Assembly (NCBI GenBank): GCA_009801085.1
Contig: VNWV01000002.1
Span: forward strand, 496,001 to 560,000
Source: Lasiodiplodia sp. COLG20
Taxonomy: Eukaryota > Ascomycota > Dothideomycetes > Botryosphaeriales > Botryosphaeriaceae
Direction: 5' to 3'
DNA length: 64,000 bases
Made by a program: the position numbers and the translations under genes. Position 1 is the stretch's first letter, and each line of letters starts with the position of its first letter. The notes beneath the pieces are model-generated. The model worked only from the letters and a program-made list of their open reading frames with translations. It did no database searches and was not told the origin of the DNA. Shown here one piece after another: positions 1-13,353 of the stretch.

Positions 1-1992
1 GCGACAGGGAAGCCCAGCAGCGTGCCCGCAGCGGTTAGGGCGCCTGCTCGGAGCGGGAAGAGAGGCGCTCGGGCAGGCCTGATGCTCGACTCGCCTCTGG
101 TGCTGGGTTGCCGGTCCTGCCCATCGGTGCGGCTCCCCCCCGAGCAGCCCGCTGGAGTCCACCCAGGTGCATGCAGCGATCTGCTTGAGCACCGCCGTTG
201 CACCGCGCTGGCTGACACACTTCTCCCCTTGCGAGGCCAAGCCTTCGATCTGACGCTTCCACGCATGCATCCACGCCCAGCGTCGCTCAACTGCCCAACG
301 GCGCCGCTCACCGCATGCAGCGCCGCGCACTGAGCACCGCCGCTCCACGCCCAGCGCCCGCCGGCCTGCCGCGCCCGCCCCCGTACCATAGCCGTCGAAT
401 CGCTGCCCTCCCAATCGGCGCCCGCCCCGCCCACTGCTAGTCGTCCATCAGCAGCGCCCGTCAGCGTCTTGGGCGCGCCGCCGACGACGCTGCAAGGGAG
501 CGACCCGCCGCCATCTGCGTGCTGCCTCTCCCGCCCCTGGAAGTCCCAGACCCTTCGCTTGGAACAGCGCAGCGAGCACTCGAGCCACCCGTCGGGGCTC
601 CCTGCGCCCTTTCTCATTACCGTGGCGCTGGGAACGGACAGCTGGCTGCCCGTTTGAATGCCTGCTGCTCCAGCATTGCACAAGGGCCACGAGCCATGTC
701 AATAATTCTCCTATGTATCTAACTCTCCGAGCACCACATACGTGGCGCCACAACCGTGTTTCGTCCTGAGCTGCCGTTGTTTCGCACCGTCTGTGACCTC
801 GAAACACCCGCCGTGCAGCCGCCAATGGCCTGCTGCTGTAATGAGGGCGGGTTCCTGACGTTTTGTTCCTGTCTTGCATTGCTTTTTTTTTTTTTTTAAG
901 CCGGGTGAACGGCCCGTCCGTACCTGTGCTGCGCTGCTGCTGCAAGCTGCACCTGGATGCCGGCGTCAATGGCCGGGCAATGGGGTCAAAAAGGCCGTCA
1001 GGCACCCATTGCCTTGTATCAGAATGTCAGTCGGGCGCCGAATAGGGTCTTGTGCCCCATCTATTCTTTAATTGACTGCCTTATGCAGCTATAGAGCTTT
1101 TCACAAGTGTCGTGCGCTTGTGTCGCTTACCAGCCGCCCGAATCCATTTGCCGGGACCGCGTCTATTGTACAAGGCTGATCAGCACATGGCTTCTTGGTC
1201 CCAAAAAGCCAGCCTTGTAAGCACAGAGCCTGAGCGACAGGAGAGACGTGTCCCGTGTTCTAGCCCGACTGTGGGAAGTCAGTTCATCAGGCCTCTGCCA
1301 ATGAATCAGCATTCAGCCATCTGACAGCCGGTGAATCAGCTCTCGACAAGTCGCCCCCACTGCGCCTGGTGCACATGCTTGCTACAAGCAGATCCGTAAG
1401 CAAATGCGACTCTGCCATACTCGGTGTATCTCAATAACAAGTATCTCAATCATGACGTGTGTACTAACCGTCATCCATCGCAATCGGTATAAACGTCCCA
1501 AAAAGGGGTAAAAAATCCGTCTCCATCATGCTCCAGCACGGAAAAAAAAAATTTAACGTGTAAGATGAGAGATAGACCCCACCCACAGAAAAATCAAGAA
1601 CAGAGAAAAACAACCATCACCGCGAAGGGGAATCTGCCTGCTTGAAAGAGCAAACCACGCCAACATGCGCCCATGGTAAATCTTCTGCCCGTAAAAAAAA
1701 AAAAAAAAGAATGGAAAAAGAAACCAACCTAAAAAGTCAGGCAGAAGCAGAAAGGCGTTCGTAGAAAAAGCAGAAAAGGGGTACTCCGCGAACCAAAGCA
1801 TACCTAGCCATCTGCACAGGTCCATCCCAGCTGAGCATCCTGAGCACCCAGATTACCCGTACTCGCACCGTCATGGCGGTGACCAAGCCTGAACACATCA
1901 GCCCCTCTCATCACCATTCACATTTCGCATGTTCAGCCTGCCAAGCAGTACGACGTCGTAACTCGTGCCCAACCACAATGATCCTGGCTCCT
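1..1992. other. Gene-free left flank
   Basis: I see no convincing gene here. The first 900 bases are GC-rich and carry overlapping open frames on both strands without recognisable protein features. Homopolymer tracts occur at about 882-897 (T) and 1693-1708 (A). The segment next to 1993 would hold the 3' UTR and terminator of the minus-strand gene that follows. Confidence 0.5.
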
Positions 1993-3198
1993 TCACCTGA
2001 AAGGCGGTCGATCTGAGCCTTCTGGCTCAAGACTAGCAGCACTCATGGGTTGGCTCGGGCTTCTCGCGCCGCTCAAGTCACCGCTGCCAGTCTTCCTCAA
2101 TGCCTGTCGCATTGTCTCGACCATGAGCTCACCGCCGCTCAGCGGCGGGCTGTAGGCACCCTGAGAAAGAGTCGGACTTGCAGGCGCACCGCCTATACGT
2201 GGTGCCTTCGCGTCGATTCCTTTCATGCTGGGAGCACCGCTGGTTGGGGGGCTCGTGCCGACGCCGCGAGAAGAAGCGGGGCTCCGGACAGGGGACGGCG
2301 AACGATTTGCAGTCGATGAGAGAGACATGTGGTGGATAGAGTCGCGGCTGGTCTCGGCGTGTTCTGCTTGCACGACATCTGCGAAGGAGATGAAGGAGAG
2401 ACGGCGCACGTCTTCCTTGTCAAAGGAGCCGTAGTTTGAGCCGTCGGCCCCGTCATCCGTTTCCGACTTCGAGGCCACTTCGTCGATCGTCGGCGACGAC
2501 ACAGCCTCGGTGGACCCGGAACTCGCGGCGATGCTGGATGCTGCGGGCTGGTGCGCTGCGTGCATTACGATCTCGACCTCATCCGGGTTCAAGTGATCGT
2601 CCGTGATGGCCTGGGCCGAAGCTTCCAGCACCGGCGGGATGTGATCCTCGGTTTGGATGTGCGAGGGTATAGCGGGCGAAAGTTCGCCCGGGAGGGTGTT
2701 CTCCTGCACATTGCGCTCGAATATTTGCGATGAAGCCGGCGAGTGGAGCCGCGGCGAGGAGGATCTGTAACCCCTGCTAGGGGACGCGGCGGACGAAGCA
2801 TAGACGCGCGGACTGCCCTGAGGCGTGCAGACAAAGGCCTGGCGGGCATCGACGGGCGGCGAATGCCTTGGTGAAATAGGACGCACGGCAGCGCGCGCAG
2901 GCGTTGTCTGCAACTGCGAAGGCGGCGCAGTCGCGTTTGCAGGCACGCCGGCTGGGGTGCGCGGCGGCGCCTGGTCCTGCTGCTTGACGGGCTTGTCCTC
3001 CTTCTTATCGGCGCTGTCCTTCTTTCGCCCCAATCCAAAGAAGCGGCGCTTGCCGGCCGACTTTGGGGTCGCGGCTGCGTCGTCGTTGGCGCCGTCGCCG
3101 TCGCCGGTGGTGCGGCGCTCCGGCAACAGGGCGACGGAGGAATTGCGCGGGCTGGGGCCCACGGGCATGGCCTTGGGTGGCTCCTGCAGGGCGCTCAT
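1993..3198 (-). CDS. Hypothetical Ser/Pro-rich disordered protein
   Basis: A single uninterrupted exon encodes 401 residues. I do not recognise a named family. The protein is rich in Ser, Pro and Ala and looks largely disordered. Residues about 50-70 form a basic patch (KRRFFGLGRKK) followed by alternating Lys/Asp/Glu. Many SP and SPR sites suggest proline-directed phosphorylation. Two stretches look more ordered and more likely to be constrained: RRLSFISFADVVQAEH at about residues 265-280 and GELMVETMRQALRKTGSGD near residue 355. No signal peptide or membrane segment is visible. The ATG at 3198 is the first in frame. It stands alone, with long gene-free DNA on both sides. The coding call rests on length, lack of introns and biased composition; function is unknown. 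Confidence 0.7.
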   Translation of the reverse strand: MSALQEPPKAMPVGPSPRNSSVALLPERRTTGDGDGANDDAAATPKSAGKRRFFGLGRKKDSADKKEDKPVKQQDQAPPRTPAGVPANATAPPSQLQTTPARAAVRPISPRHSPPVDARQAFVCTPQGSPRVYASSAASPSRGYRSSSPRLHSPASSQIFERNVQENTLPGELSPAIPSHIQTEDHIPPVLEASAQAITDDHLNPDEVEIVMHAAHQPAASSIAASSGSTEAVSSPTIDEVASKSETDDGADGSNYGSFDKEDVRRLSFISFADVVQAEHAETSRDSIHHMSLSSTANRSPSPVRSPASSRGVGTSPPTSGAPSMKGIDAKAPRIGGAPASPTLSQGAYSPPLSGGELMVETMRQALRKTGSGDLSGARSPSQPMSAASLEPEGSDRPPFR

Positions 3199-6100
3199 TG
3201 AGTCGCTCGTAGGGCGGGTCGAGAGTGGGAGGAGATTTGGCGGGCGGTGGAGAGGCGATGCGAAGAGGGTGGTGTTGCGCTGGGGAGCGGGAATTGGGCG
3301 AGGCGCGGCGCTGGGAGCGATGGCTTCAGGGCCGGAGTCAAGCAGGCGTCACAGCAGGCAGCGGGCGAATGCGCAGAATCACGCAGGATTGGCCGGTCCC
3401 TGGGCTCTTGGAGGGCGGCGTGTCTGAAGAGGACGGACGACGTGGAGAGTGTTTGACGGGCGCTTCAGCGCAACGGTCCTCGAAGGCGCGTCATGTGCCG
3501 GATGACCCAAGGCCAAAGTCCAAGCTTGGAAGGCTGCACGCCGAAAGTCCAGGCCGCACCCTCGTGGCAGCAGGGCAAGTGGGGGATCATACGGCGGGGA
3601 CCAGCAGAAACCTGCTGGCCGGCGCGCCCGATCGTCGCCGCCTCGCATCTTCACGCCCCTGTTTGCAATGATGCCAGCAGGCCTCTACACTGTGGGTTTC
3701 GACTGCCAATGACGACGCCGCCCCGATGTCACGCAGCACAGCACCTCCGCCGGCAGCCGCAGGCAGCTAACGCGCCGTTGGAAAGGGTCCACCCCGCCAA
3801 GCGGCGCCTCGGGCCTGCCCTTCTCACCTCACTCTGCCTCGTACTATCCGGCCCAAGACACTCCAGCGCCGACCGCCCACTCCCAGCTGATTCAGGAGCC
3901 GCCGCCGCCTGTCGATCAAGCATCCAAGCATCCCTATGACGCCGGTGGTAATGCTGATCGGCACCCGTCACGTTTGGGCTTGATGGCAAGTAACACGAGT
4001 AATTCGCCGCAGCCAGCGCGCGACACGACACCGCTCGCCGCCACGCAGCCTGTATACGTATCAGCCTGGCTGCTCGGCTGCACCCGCTTATCGCCTGCGC
4101 GGAGATTGACGCCGCGTCCCATCGTGTGGTAATGATTCGGGGGCTGCTGCGTGACCCCAACGCTCGGTCTCTCGGCCGTGTTTCCCGCCTTCGTGCAGTG
4201 CCTATTCGGGTAAGCCTGTGTCTGCTTCGCATATGCCGTCATGATCTCCTTCGACTCGATTGTTTGGGGCTGCCGCGCATCCACGTTACCAGAGCACCGC
4301 GGCGCCGGCTCCTCCTTAGATGCGCGCATGCTGGCCCCTGGCTATCTCGGTATGGCCCGTCATACCCGAGTGCTGCCCAATCTAAGCCCTTCCAATCTTC
4401 CGGGTCAGGAGCATTCAAAACGTTTGGAAAGTACCAAGGCATGGTGGTGGGTCTGCAGCCTGTACTCACCGACTCGTTTGCTGCCCTATCGACGACGAAC
4501 CTTCGGCGAAGTTACCTTGACAACCACGAGACTACTCAAACCTTGTCTTCTGGCAAAAACGAGCGTAGCCCGTTGACTCGTGACCATGGCCCTTCCAGTT
4601 AAACTTGCCGAAGCTAGTATAAAGAGAAGCCAAATTTGGACTTGTGATACCTTCCACGGAGCGTCCAGAGGCCCGCATCTCTACCTCTTTCGTTTCTGAG
4701 ATTACCGAGTTGCAAATGTCAGTGCGGTTTGTTCATGTCGGTAAGGAAGTTGCCGAGGCTCGTAGGATTTTCCATTCAGCCGCCCGAAAGAACGATGTGC
4801 GTAAGGATTTTGGTCGTGCTCTTCTGTTGCGCGAGCGCGCACCGTCAATCTGGAAACGCAATCCATTAAACGTGGCTGATATTACCATGGGCTGCTCTAT
4901 TTTCTGCGCTGCGCCAGAAGATTGCGGGACGGACATCAAACCTGATGGACTTCGGAATTCAGCATGGTCACAGATCTGTGGAGGCTAAATGTGCCAGCAC
5001 GGCCCGTTTGCCTAAGTAGTTGGTTCGTACCAAGTCGTATCAGATTAGTCGTCTGGATCGCAATTTATTACTAGACTTTGCAATCGAGGATTGTGCGAGA
5101 GTGAAGAACGTGGGGTTTGGTCATTGAACTACAATTATCTTAGTGCGCAAATTTTGACGCGTTGATTGCATCTACACTCTCTACATGAACACCATCGGCC
5201 AGCCTCCGCGATCGGCCTAGGAACGATGCATCATGCTCAGCCGTTAGAGAGTCGTGAATCTTCCAAGCGTCGAAACAAGCCATTGCACGCTCTGAAACCT
5301 CAGCGCATGACTGAAGGAAGGCCGAAGGTGAATTCCGGCTGTGACTGGGTGCCACACCCATGCCGCATCCCTGTCTCTATCACACTTCTTTGTCTCGTGC
5401 TTGTTCGTCTCCCATGCTTTCCGCCCCCGCTTTGTCCCAGATGTGTTGTTATCTTTAAGCCTTTCATTCTAAGCTTTCGCCACCTCCTTTTTTTTTTTCT
5501 TCCCAAGTCTCATGACCACGCGGTGATGTGTGTGTGAATGCGAGGTCTGGTATGAACCTCCGTACTGCAACAGACAACGGGGTTGAATCGCCCATCCACA
5601 CATAAATGGGGAACATGTATGTAACCAAATGCATCAAACAAAAGTCTCGCCCGGCTTTGCTGGAATACCAAGCGAACCAATCTGGTAGATCAAATTTGGT
5701 ATCAGAGTTGTGGACCATTGAAGATCGTGACAAGTGCTTAAAAAGCTTTGCTAATGGTGTGGATGAATAGTGGAAAGTTCAATATCACATTTGCGAAACA
5801 CACAGCACACCTGTCCTCATGATATGTTTAGGTTGCTCAGTCATCCATTTCATTTCCGGATTGCAATCCTGTCTGAACCCGGTGTACATGCTTTTTGAAA
5901 AATTTCTGTTTCCCGCCAATCAACCCCTACAGCCACCTGCTAGTAATGCATGCCTCTGCTACTAACGATTTTGTCGTGAGCAGGCCGAAGCTTTCGAAAA
6001 GAACAAACCAAACAGAAACGCCCACTTCTCAAGCTGGATATGTTCGGTTTGGGGGTTGTTTTTCTTCTTCTCACGCGGGACTGCGGTGACCCTCATCGGC

Positions 6101-6224
6101 ATGTGAGCTGCCGGTCTTCAATCAAAACGCCAGAACAGACGGAGCAGTGATGACCGCTCCGAAGAAAAGCAAATTAAACACCATCTCTCATACTAAACCA
6201 AATTGCGCAAAGCCCATTCCCCGA
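3199..6224. other. Intergenic, gene-free
   Basis: About 3 kb between the start of the hypothetical gene (minus strand) and the 3' end of SPT6. It contains many short overlapping frames on both strands, none with recognisable domains or a plausible exon chain. The part next to 3199 should hold the promoter of the minus-strand hypothetical gene. A T-rich tract lies at about 5490-5500. I see no RNA gene. Confidence 0.5.
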
Positions 6225-9200
6225 TTACCGCTTCCTAGCGGCGTTATTGGCGAAGAGAAGCTTGAACCCGTTCTTCAGCGCACGCATGTCTGGGTAGTGA
6301 TTCTTCTGAAGCTCGAAGGCATTCGGGATGACTTTCACAGGCCAGGAAGCGAGCTCAGCTTGCTGGCCCGCTTTAAAGCAGAGATGGAAGTACCCAGGGA
6401 ACTTCGGGTTGATGCAGAACGCATACATGCTACGTCTGGGGTTAGCTTCAGTGTAAGTCGTAAGCCATTGCTCTGTAGACTTTTGTCAGCAAATTGCAGT
6501 TCATGGATTTGTGACGCGAAATGCCTACCGGTCTGCGCCCTGCTACCGCTCTGGTATTTCTCGTCCGTCATCATTTCATCGACCTTCTTGGCCATAGCCT
6601 TGACGTGAAGTACGATCAACTCGTCAAGATCACTGTACGTGTATTTACCACCGATCTTGAGAGTACGTCCCAGACTGAACTCGTTCTCCTTATCCAACTC
6701 CAACACATCGATGTGCTGATAGATGTTGTCAGACACCTTCCAGGTAACGGCAAGGTGATCCAATCCCTTGGAAGAAGGCCGGATAACGACATCGCCCCGA
6801 CCTTGAGAGCCAAGGAACTCCTCCGCCTGGGCGGCGTTGAAAGGGCGGAAGAGAGGATGCTTGATGACACGCTGAGCGCGACCGGTCTTGCTTTCCTTTT
6901 CCTTGGCTTCTGCGTCCTTGTCGGCCTTCTCTTGGTCATCCGCCCATTCACCTCGAGGGCGGTCGATGTGTCGGTTGTGACCATCCTTGAGCTGTTTCTC
7001 GTTGAAAGAAACCTGACAGGACAACGCCTTCCGATTGAGGAAGGTAACCTTTGCTTGCACAGTCTGGTTCGACTGGAACACTTGCCTCGGGTCAATACCA
7101 CGCTCTCCACCCACATTGTTGGGGAACTCAGGCTCGTTGCAGATGGCCTCCATGCCGCAGTCCAAGCGGCCTTCGATGTGGTCGGGGAAGACACGTCGAA
7201 TCTTCACGGGAACAATCATGCCCTCAGATAGCGACTCACGAGTCTCTCCAGTGAGCATGGTGTAGATCTCGTCAGATGTCATGTAAGTAAACTTGTTGCG
7301 CAACTCCTCATATGGCACCTGTAATTCGGCACGGATGGTCTCGAGGGTGGCGCGCTTTCGCTGATGGAATTGTGCCTCCAGCTGCTCGGCATATTCTTCC
7401 AGGACCAGGTCGTTAACCTTTTCTTGAGCATCCTCACGGATGAGCCTCTTTACTACCGCGCCAGGGCCATTCTCATCTTGTTCAGCCTTGATGTCTTCCT
7501 CGTCCATCTCAAGTGCATCCGCCGCCATCTTGCGACCAAGATCATAGTCTTCAGGATGCACACGAGTGGAGTCCAGGTAGTCGGATTCTGGCTCTGTCGG
7601 GTCGTAGCTGATGTAGAGGAAGCTGGCACAGTTCGTCCAGACTTTGGGGCCAACGGATGGAAGAACCTTCTTGTCAGGGTCGCCTACAAGCTCGTCCCTC
7701 GTGTACACAACTCCACCATTGAGGTTGGTGACCTTGAGAAGCTGCTGTGCCTTTCTTGGCCCAAGACCACATACGTACGGAATTAAGTTCGCGAGATAAG
7801 AGTCGGCGATGGCATCGTTGATCTCAATGCCGACAAGGTTCACGATGTCCACCATAGCCATCTCCAGGTACTTCATGAGTTTGTCTTGCGGGAGAAGGAT
7901 CTGGTTCGGGTCGAAGGAAACCGAGATGATGTCTTTGCCGAGAGCAGCGTATTCCTTCAAGGGGCTTTGCAGGAAACGGGCCAGGGCGATACAGTACTTC
8001 ACCAACGGAGGCTGGCCAGGATGGTCCACATTGGACCTGTCGCTGGTATGGTAAAGTCGTGCAATCTCGTCGTTGACCATGACAACCTCAAGCTTGTCGC
8101 TCTTTTCGTTGCCGTCCTCGTCTTCATAGTCAGCGCAATGGAGATCATGATCATCCACGATTTGCTGGAGATCCTTGTAGAGCTTGCGAGTCTCCACCGA
8201 GAAGCCGGATACGCCAATGACATCAGGTCTCCGCCGCTGAATCAATTCAACAAGGTCCTCGATATCCTTCGCGTCAGGAATGTACTTTTCTTTGTTTCCA
8301 GGTCGGAGGTCGTTGAACTTTCCTTGCTCAAGGACACGGCCTTCCTCATCAACCCAGGCATAGCAGACAGCGTCGCGGCCAGGAATACCGTTACCGTTGG
8401 ACAGTGCGAGAACTCTGGGGATGGTACCAAGTTGCATGCCCTTCGGCTTGTACGGCGCCTGATCCAACTTCTCTGCGTATCTGTCCTTGCATTGTCTGGC
8501 CAGAGCATTCTCGCACTCTGCCTTGACAGTCTCCTTGACACCTTTGGCAATGATCCTTTCGAGTTTAGGCAACGCCATATCCAGGATCTCTGACCGAAAC
8601 TTGTTCCAGTTCGCGGCACGATCGCTAGTTCCATCCGAGCTGAGCAGTGACCTAAACTCTTCCTTGATCCTGTCATAGTTCTGCAAGCGGACTTTGACTT
8701 CAACCATGCCCTCGTCTTCGGCCTTAAGCATCCGCAAAAACAACTCAGGCCTCCTAGCCATGGCTGTGTACTCCTGATTGCGCAGATACTTGAATTCGTA
8801 GTACGGATGATCCTCAGTGATCTTGCGGAGACCCTTCTCGGTTCGGTAGATGTCGAAAAGTCCACTGGTGTAGAAGGTGCGTCGCATAATACCCCGCATC
8901 CTCGGGCTCATGACAAGCTCTTCCGCAAACATCGCCTTTGCCGAACGCAGGACTGCAGCGGCATTCTGGTACTCCGGAGGCTCCAATAGATGATCGGCCA
9001 TATCCTCCGGCATTTCTTGGGGATCTTCAGGGTACAACCGGTGGCCTTCCTTCTGCAGGTTCTTCGCGTAATCGTCAGGAGTGATGCCAATGGCACGAAC
9101 AAGGTTGTAGACCTTGCTCGCTCGGATTCTTTCGTACACGGTGTTGCCGCCGCGCGTCCGTTTCTGGACACCAGTGCCGGCTTCCGCCTCCATGGTGTTG

Positions 9201-10672
9201 ACGTCTTTGAGTTGAGCCGAGTACGTGAAATGGATGTAGTCTTGGATGTCCTGGATCTCTTCAATCGATTCGGCCTTTGTGAGAAGCATCTCGAACACAG
9301 GGTCCTCAACGTTTGAAATGGTCCTCAGCGTATCGTAGGTCTTGATGAGGGCCTCTCGTTTCTCTGACAAGGCTCGGAATTTCAAGTCCAGTTCGAAGAT
9401 TTCCCATAGGTCTGCTTGAGTGAGAAGTCGCTGGGGCCCGGAATTTCCATCAATGTCATCTTGATCTTGCTGGGAGCTGGAGTGGATCAAGTAGTCCTTC
9501 CGGTGGTTGAAGATGAAGGGAACTTCCAGATCCTCAATATTCATGAGCTCCAAGACCTTGCGAACAGCCTTCTGGAAGGGTTGTTCGCAGCTTTGGCCGA
9601 GGCGCTTCTTGGGCCAGAGGAGTTTGGATACCCAGAGGGCCTCCACACCCAAACGGTTTGCCATTTCGTCTTCGTCAAGTTCCAGTGGTTTGAATGGCTT
9701 CCTGGCAAGCTGGAACCGCTCAGGGACGTCAGTAAAACGGATCGTGTTGTCCTCGTCCGTCATCATCTTCTCTGCGAGCTGGGATGGCTCGAACACATCC
9801 TTCAGCTCCAAAGGCTTCTCATCTCCCAGTTCCTCCTCGTCTTTCTGCTCTTGAAGCTCCAAGGCCCAGTCGTATTCTGTGCCATCGCCGAATGCATTCC
9901 GGTAGTCCTCCATTTCGGCCTCATCCAATCCAGCCTCCGGGAAACCCACACCGGCAACGGTCCTCTTGCCAGGCCTGGAGACCTCTCGGTCTTCCTCGTC
10001 TTGTAAGCCCTCTTCGTCGTCGAAGACGTCTTCTTCAATGAAATCGGCGAACTCATCGGTGACGCCGCCCCTCTGTTCCCGGCGGGAGGGCCTCTCGTCA
10101 TATCCGTCGCCAAGGTCCTCATCTTCATCGGAGAAAATATCGTCGACACCGCGGGGGCCTCGTTCCGTACGCTCTTCCCTGTGGCCGCGCTTGAGGCGCT
10201 TGAATTTGGACTGTGGCACGTCAGAACCAGTTTGCACAACGGGGTCACACGGACGCGTACCTGAGTGGGCTGCTCCCGAGGGACCGTCTCGCCGATGAGG
10301 TCAAGGTCCTCCTCGTCTAAGGCAGCTTCTTCTTCCTCACGCTCGGCCCGCCGCCTCTTTCTCCTCTCGCGCCTGCGGGCGCGCCGCTCCTCTTCATCCT
10401 CTTCATCTTCGTCAACGATGAAGCCTTCACGAATCTAGAAGGGGCGTAAGGTGAGCGTGTTGACGCAATGGCAGGACAAGGGTGGCGCAGATACTTACAG
10501 CGGCGGCGGCTTCCTCGTCGTCGTCCTCGTCTTCCTCCTCGCTGGAATCATCCATGCCGCGTGTATTGCGGGCCGGCTTGCCCTCCTTCCGACCGGCATT
10601 TTCCTCGTCGTAGTCGCCGTCGTCAGACTCGCTGCCTAGCTCGGCGGCGGTGTCTAGCAGGGGATGCGCCAT
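6225..10672 (-). CDS. spt6: Transcription elongation factor SPT6
   Basis: Histone chaperone and elongation factor that travels with RNA polymerase II. Four exons (introns 10435-10498, 10211-10260, 6446-6528) give 1416 residues, usual for the family. The first ~190 residues are extremely acidic (EDEDDDEE runs) with basic interruptions, as expected of the Spt6 histone/Spn1-binding N terminus. A Tex-like core follows, with a YqgF/RNase H-like fold near residues 700-860, helix-hairpin-helix and DLD regions, an S1 domain near 1100-1180 and tandem SH2 domains from about 1230 to the end. The SH2 part contains [10 protein letters not shown], the phosphopeptide-binding Arg segment. The last exon starts at 6445 and restores the canonical ending around [20 protein letters not shown]; without that splice the C terminus would be nonsense. 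The ATG at 10672 opens a short exon with an acidic sequence. Divergent from the MAPKK gene. Confidence 0.97.
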
Positions 10673-11836
10673 GTTGTGAAGTTACGATCGGCCGGCGAGA
10701 TGCGAGGCTTGTGTAGCTGACGTGGCGAGGAAGCGGTGCGCCGGCGGGGGCGCGCGACAACGAGGCTGGCCGATGTGCTCGGGCGCGTGTGGTGGATGGA
10801 GTTGTCGGCTTCGCAGCAGCGCTGGTCACCGCGACGCCAGCAATGAACATGAAAGCTGAGCGCGCCAAGGCGGCGGCGTGCCAAGCATTTTCTCACCGCC
10901 CGCCGGATTGGGGCGCTGACATAACCGCAGGTCGGGCCGGACCCGACCCGACCCCTCCGCGCAGCGAGAGACAAGCGGACACTGTCCTGGCGGCTCGCCT
11001 CTGTGCGCCGTGTCCTATGAGCCCGGCCGCTATAGTTGCTCGTAACGGCCTCACATCATCACCTCGCTTGCCAGGCGACGGCACGCGCAAGGAGCGGCAA
11101 AACGCAGCGCATCTCGTCTGTAAGATCGCCGGCGCCCGTAGGCACATGTGAAACTGAACGTGGCCGCCAGGCCGCGTTGAAGCCTGAGCGCTCAGAGCAG
11201 CGCGCGATGATTTCTGCGGATCATGCAGAGAGGAGCCTCCGCAGTGAAACAGCCCCGCTGCCGCTAGTCCGTGATATTCATGACTTGCGACTCCGTCTCA
11301 TTGTGCCACTGGTCAAATAGCAGAGCTGCCGCGATGCGGCTTGCAGGAACCACCAGTGCCCGCCTGCTGTTCGGACGCTGATTGAACCGCCGCCCACTGC
11401 ACGCCCCGTGCCCCACGCCCCAGCCAGCGCGTCACGGCGTTCTCGACTGCAAACGCCCGCTAACCACCACCGCCGCTCAAAATCCTGTTCCAGCCCACCG
11501 CGCGCCGTTGTCCTGTCTGCTCACCTCGTTCGCTCGCATCCGACCAGCACTGCTGTCCTTGAGCGACTCTACCCTCCAACCGGACCCACCGTCGCGCCCA
11601 AAGCGGCAATCCAATAGTTAGACGCCCTGCCCGACGGGCACCACACCCGGTACCTCCTTTCGCCAGCGGACTCCCGATTGGTGCACCACGCTTCCGCCGC
11701 CGCAACGCCCTCGCAGCTCTGCCGCCGTTACGTCCCTCCAACTCCTGACCTCTTCTGCGGCCACCAGCCCACCGCCCACCGCCCACCACACCCCCCCACA
11801 GCCCATCGAGCACAGTGACGCAACCACGCGCCCAAC
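10673..11836. promoter_or_regulatory. Divergent promoter region, SPT6 / Ste7-type MAPKK
   Basis: About 1.16 kb between two start codons facing away from each other, so it must hold both promoters and 5' UTRs. It is GC-rich on the SPT6 side. A pyrimidine- and CCCACC-rich tract (about 11755-11810) lies just before the MAPKK ATG, a common make-up of fungal 5' leaders. No clear TATA box is visible. Open frames here look like noise. Confidence 0.6.
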
Positions 11837-13353
11837 ATGGCGGATTCTCAGTTCAAAGTCCGCACGATGAAGCGGAAGAACGTCAAGGGCCTGGCGCTGA
11901 GTGCGCCCCAGCCGCGGGCCGCGCAGTCTGGCGCCGACGCACAGCTGCCTGGATCGCGCCGCGACGACGACAGGGCCGCCGGCCAGCTGGAGATTGGCGT
12001 CGAGTTCAGGCTGGACCTCAGAGCGGAGGACCTCATCGTGATAAGAGAGCTCGGTCATGGTAACGGAGGCACCGTCAGCAAGGTCCAACATGCTGCTACA
12101 AAGGCCATCATGGCCCGCAAGGTGCGTGGATTTATCTGCTTAAATCCGAAGCTGTCCCGATTGTTAACAATCTCCCTGCAGATTATCCACGTCGAGGCGA
12201 AGAACGAAGTCCGCAAGCGGATAGTGCGCGAGCTGCGCATCATGCACGACTGCGCCTGCCCGTACATTGTATCGTTCTACGGCGCCTTCCAGAATGAGTC
12301 GGGTGATGTTGTGATGTGCATGGAGTATATGGACTGCGGGTAAGGTGACCACGGCTTTCGGGAGTACCAGGAGAAGTCTAACGGGAATTCAGCTCGCTCG
12401 ACGGCATTTCGAAGAACTTTGGCCCCGTCCGCGTCGATGTACTAGGAAAGATCGCAGAAGCAGTTCTTGGTGGCCTCTCGTACCTGTACAAGCAGCACCG
12501 GATCATGCACCGCGATATGAAACCGTCCAACATCCTGGTCAATTCTCGGGGACAAATCAAGATTTGTGACTTTGGTGTTTCGAGCGAGCTGGAGGGCTCG
12601 GTCGCGGAGACATTCGTCGGAACCGGCACCTACATGGCCCCGGAGAGGATCCAGGGTGCAAAATACACAGTCAAGTCGGATGTCTGGAGTGTGGGGTTGA
12701 CCCTGATGGAGCTTGCCATTGGCAAATTCCCCTTCAACAGCGACGCGGACGATGAGACCGGCGGACCGCAGGGCATTCTGGACCTCTTGCAGCAGATTGT
12801 GCTCGAGCCCGCCCCCAAGCTTCCCAAGAGCGATGCTTTCCCGTCGATTCTGGAGGAGATGATCGCGCGCTGTCTGATGAAGAATCCGGATGAGCGGCCA
12901 ACGCCTTGGGATCTATATGTATGTGCCCCGTCACCCCTCGATCCTTTTCCCTTAAGCTAATTGTTCAAACAGGAAACGGACCCCTTCCTCCTTGCTGCTA
13001 AGCGTACCCCGGTGGACCTCGAGGCGTGGGCGGTTAGTATGATGGAGCGCCAGAACCGCAAGTCCCATCTGCAGCCGACACCTGCGTCTGCAAAGATGCG
13101 CGAACAACTCCGCGCATCCCCGAGTCACAGCCCAACACCGTCTTCTGCTTCGAATGGTCGTCACACTCCCACCTCGAGCCATACCCCACGCTCCAGCGGT
13201 AGTCAAGACTCCAGAGACGGTAGAGAGAGACCACAGTACCCAGCCAGGACTAGCAGCGCGGGCCAACTATCTGGCGGTCAGCCCATGCAATTGCCGATCA
13301 GGCCAGCACCCCCGCCAAGCAACCCGCTTCCGCAGCCGCCGAAGAAAATTTGA
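11837..13353 (+). CDS. ste7: MAP kinase kinase, Ste7 type
   Basis: Dual-specificity kinase of the mating/invasive-growth (Fus3/Kss1-type) MAPK cascade. Four exons (introns 12122-12181, 12340-12392, 12919-12972) give 449 residues. The N terminus has a basic-then-hydrophobic stretch, MKRKNVKGLAL, typical of a MAPK docking site at the start of fungal Ste7 proteins. The kinase domain runs from about residue 60 to 345: Gly loop GHGNGGTVSKV, invariant Lys in ARKIIHVE (the first intron falls right after ARK), HRDMKPSNIL catalytic loop, DFGVS, an activation loop with the MAPKK pattern SVAET, then APER. The C-terminal ~80 residues are a Ser/Pro-rich disordered tail ending in a proline-rich segment. 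The start at 11837 is chosen because MADSQFKVRTMKRKNV resembles the family N terminus. Pbs2 or Mkk1/2 types are less likely because the N terminus is short. Confidence 0.93.

Noticed and set aside
448..1005. 185-codon minus-strand frame near the left edge
   Set aside because: Arg/Ala-rich translation of G+C-rich DNA interrupted by a poly-Lys run from the homopolymer tract; no domain and no exon partners.
6521..7231. 236-codon plus-strand frame inside SPT6
   Set aside because: Antisense shadow of the S1/SH2 part of SPT6.
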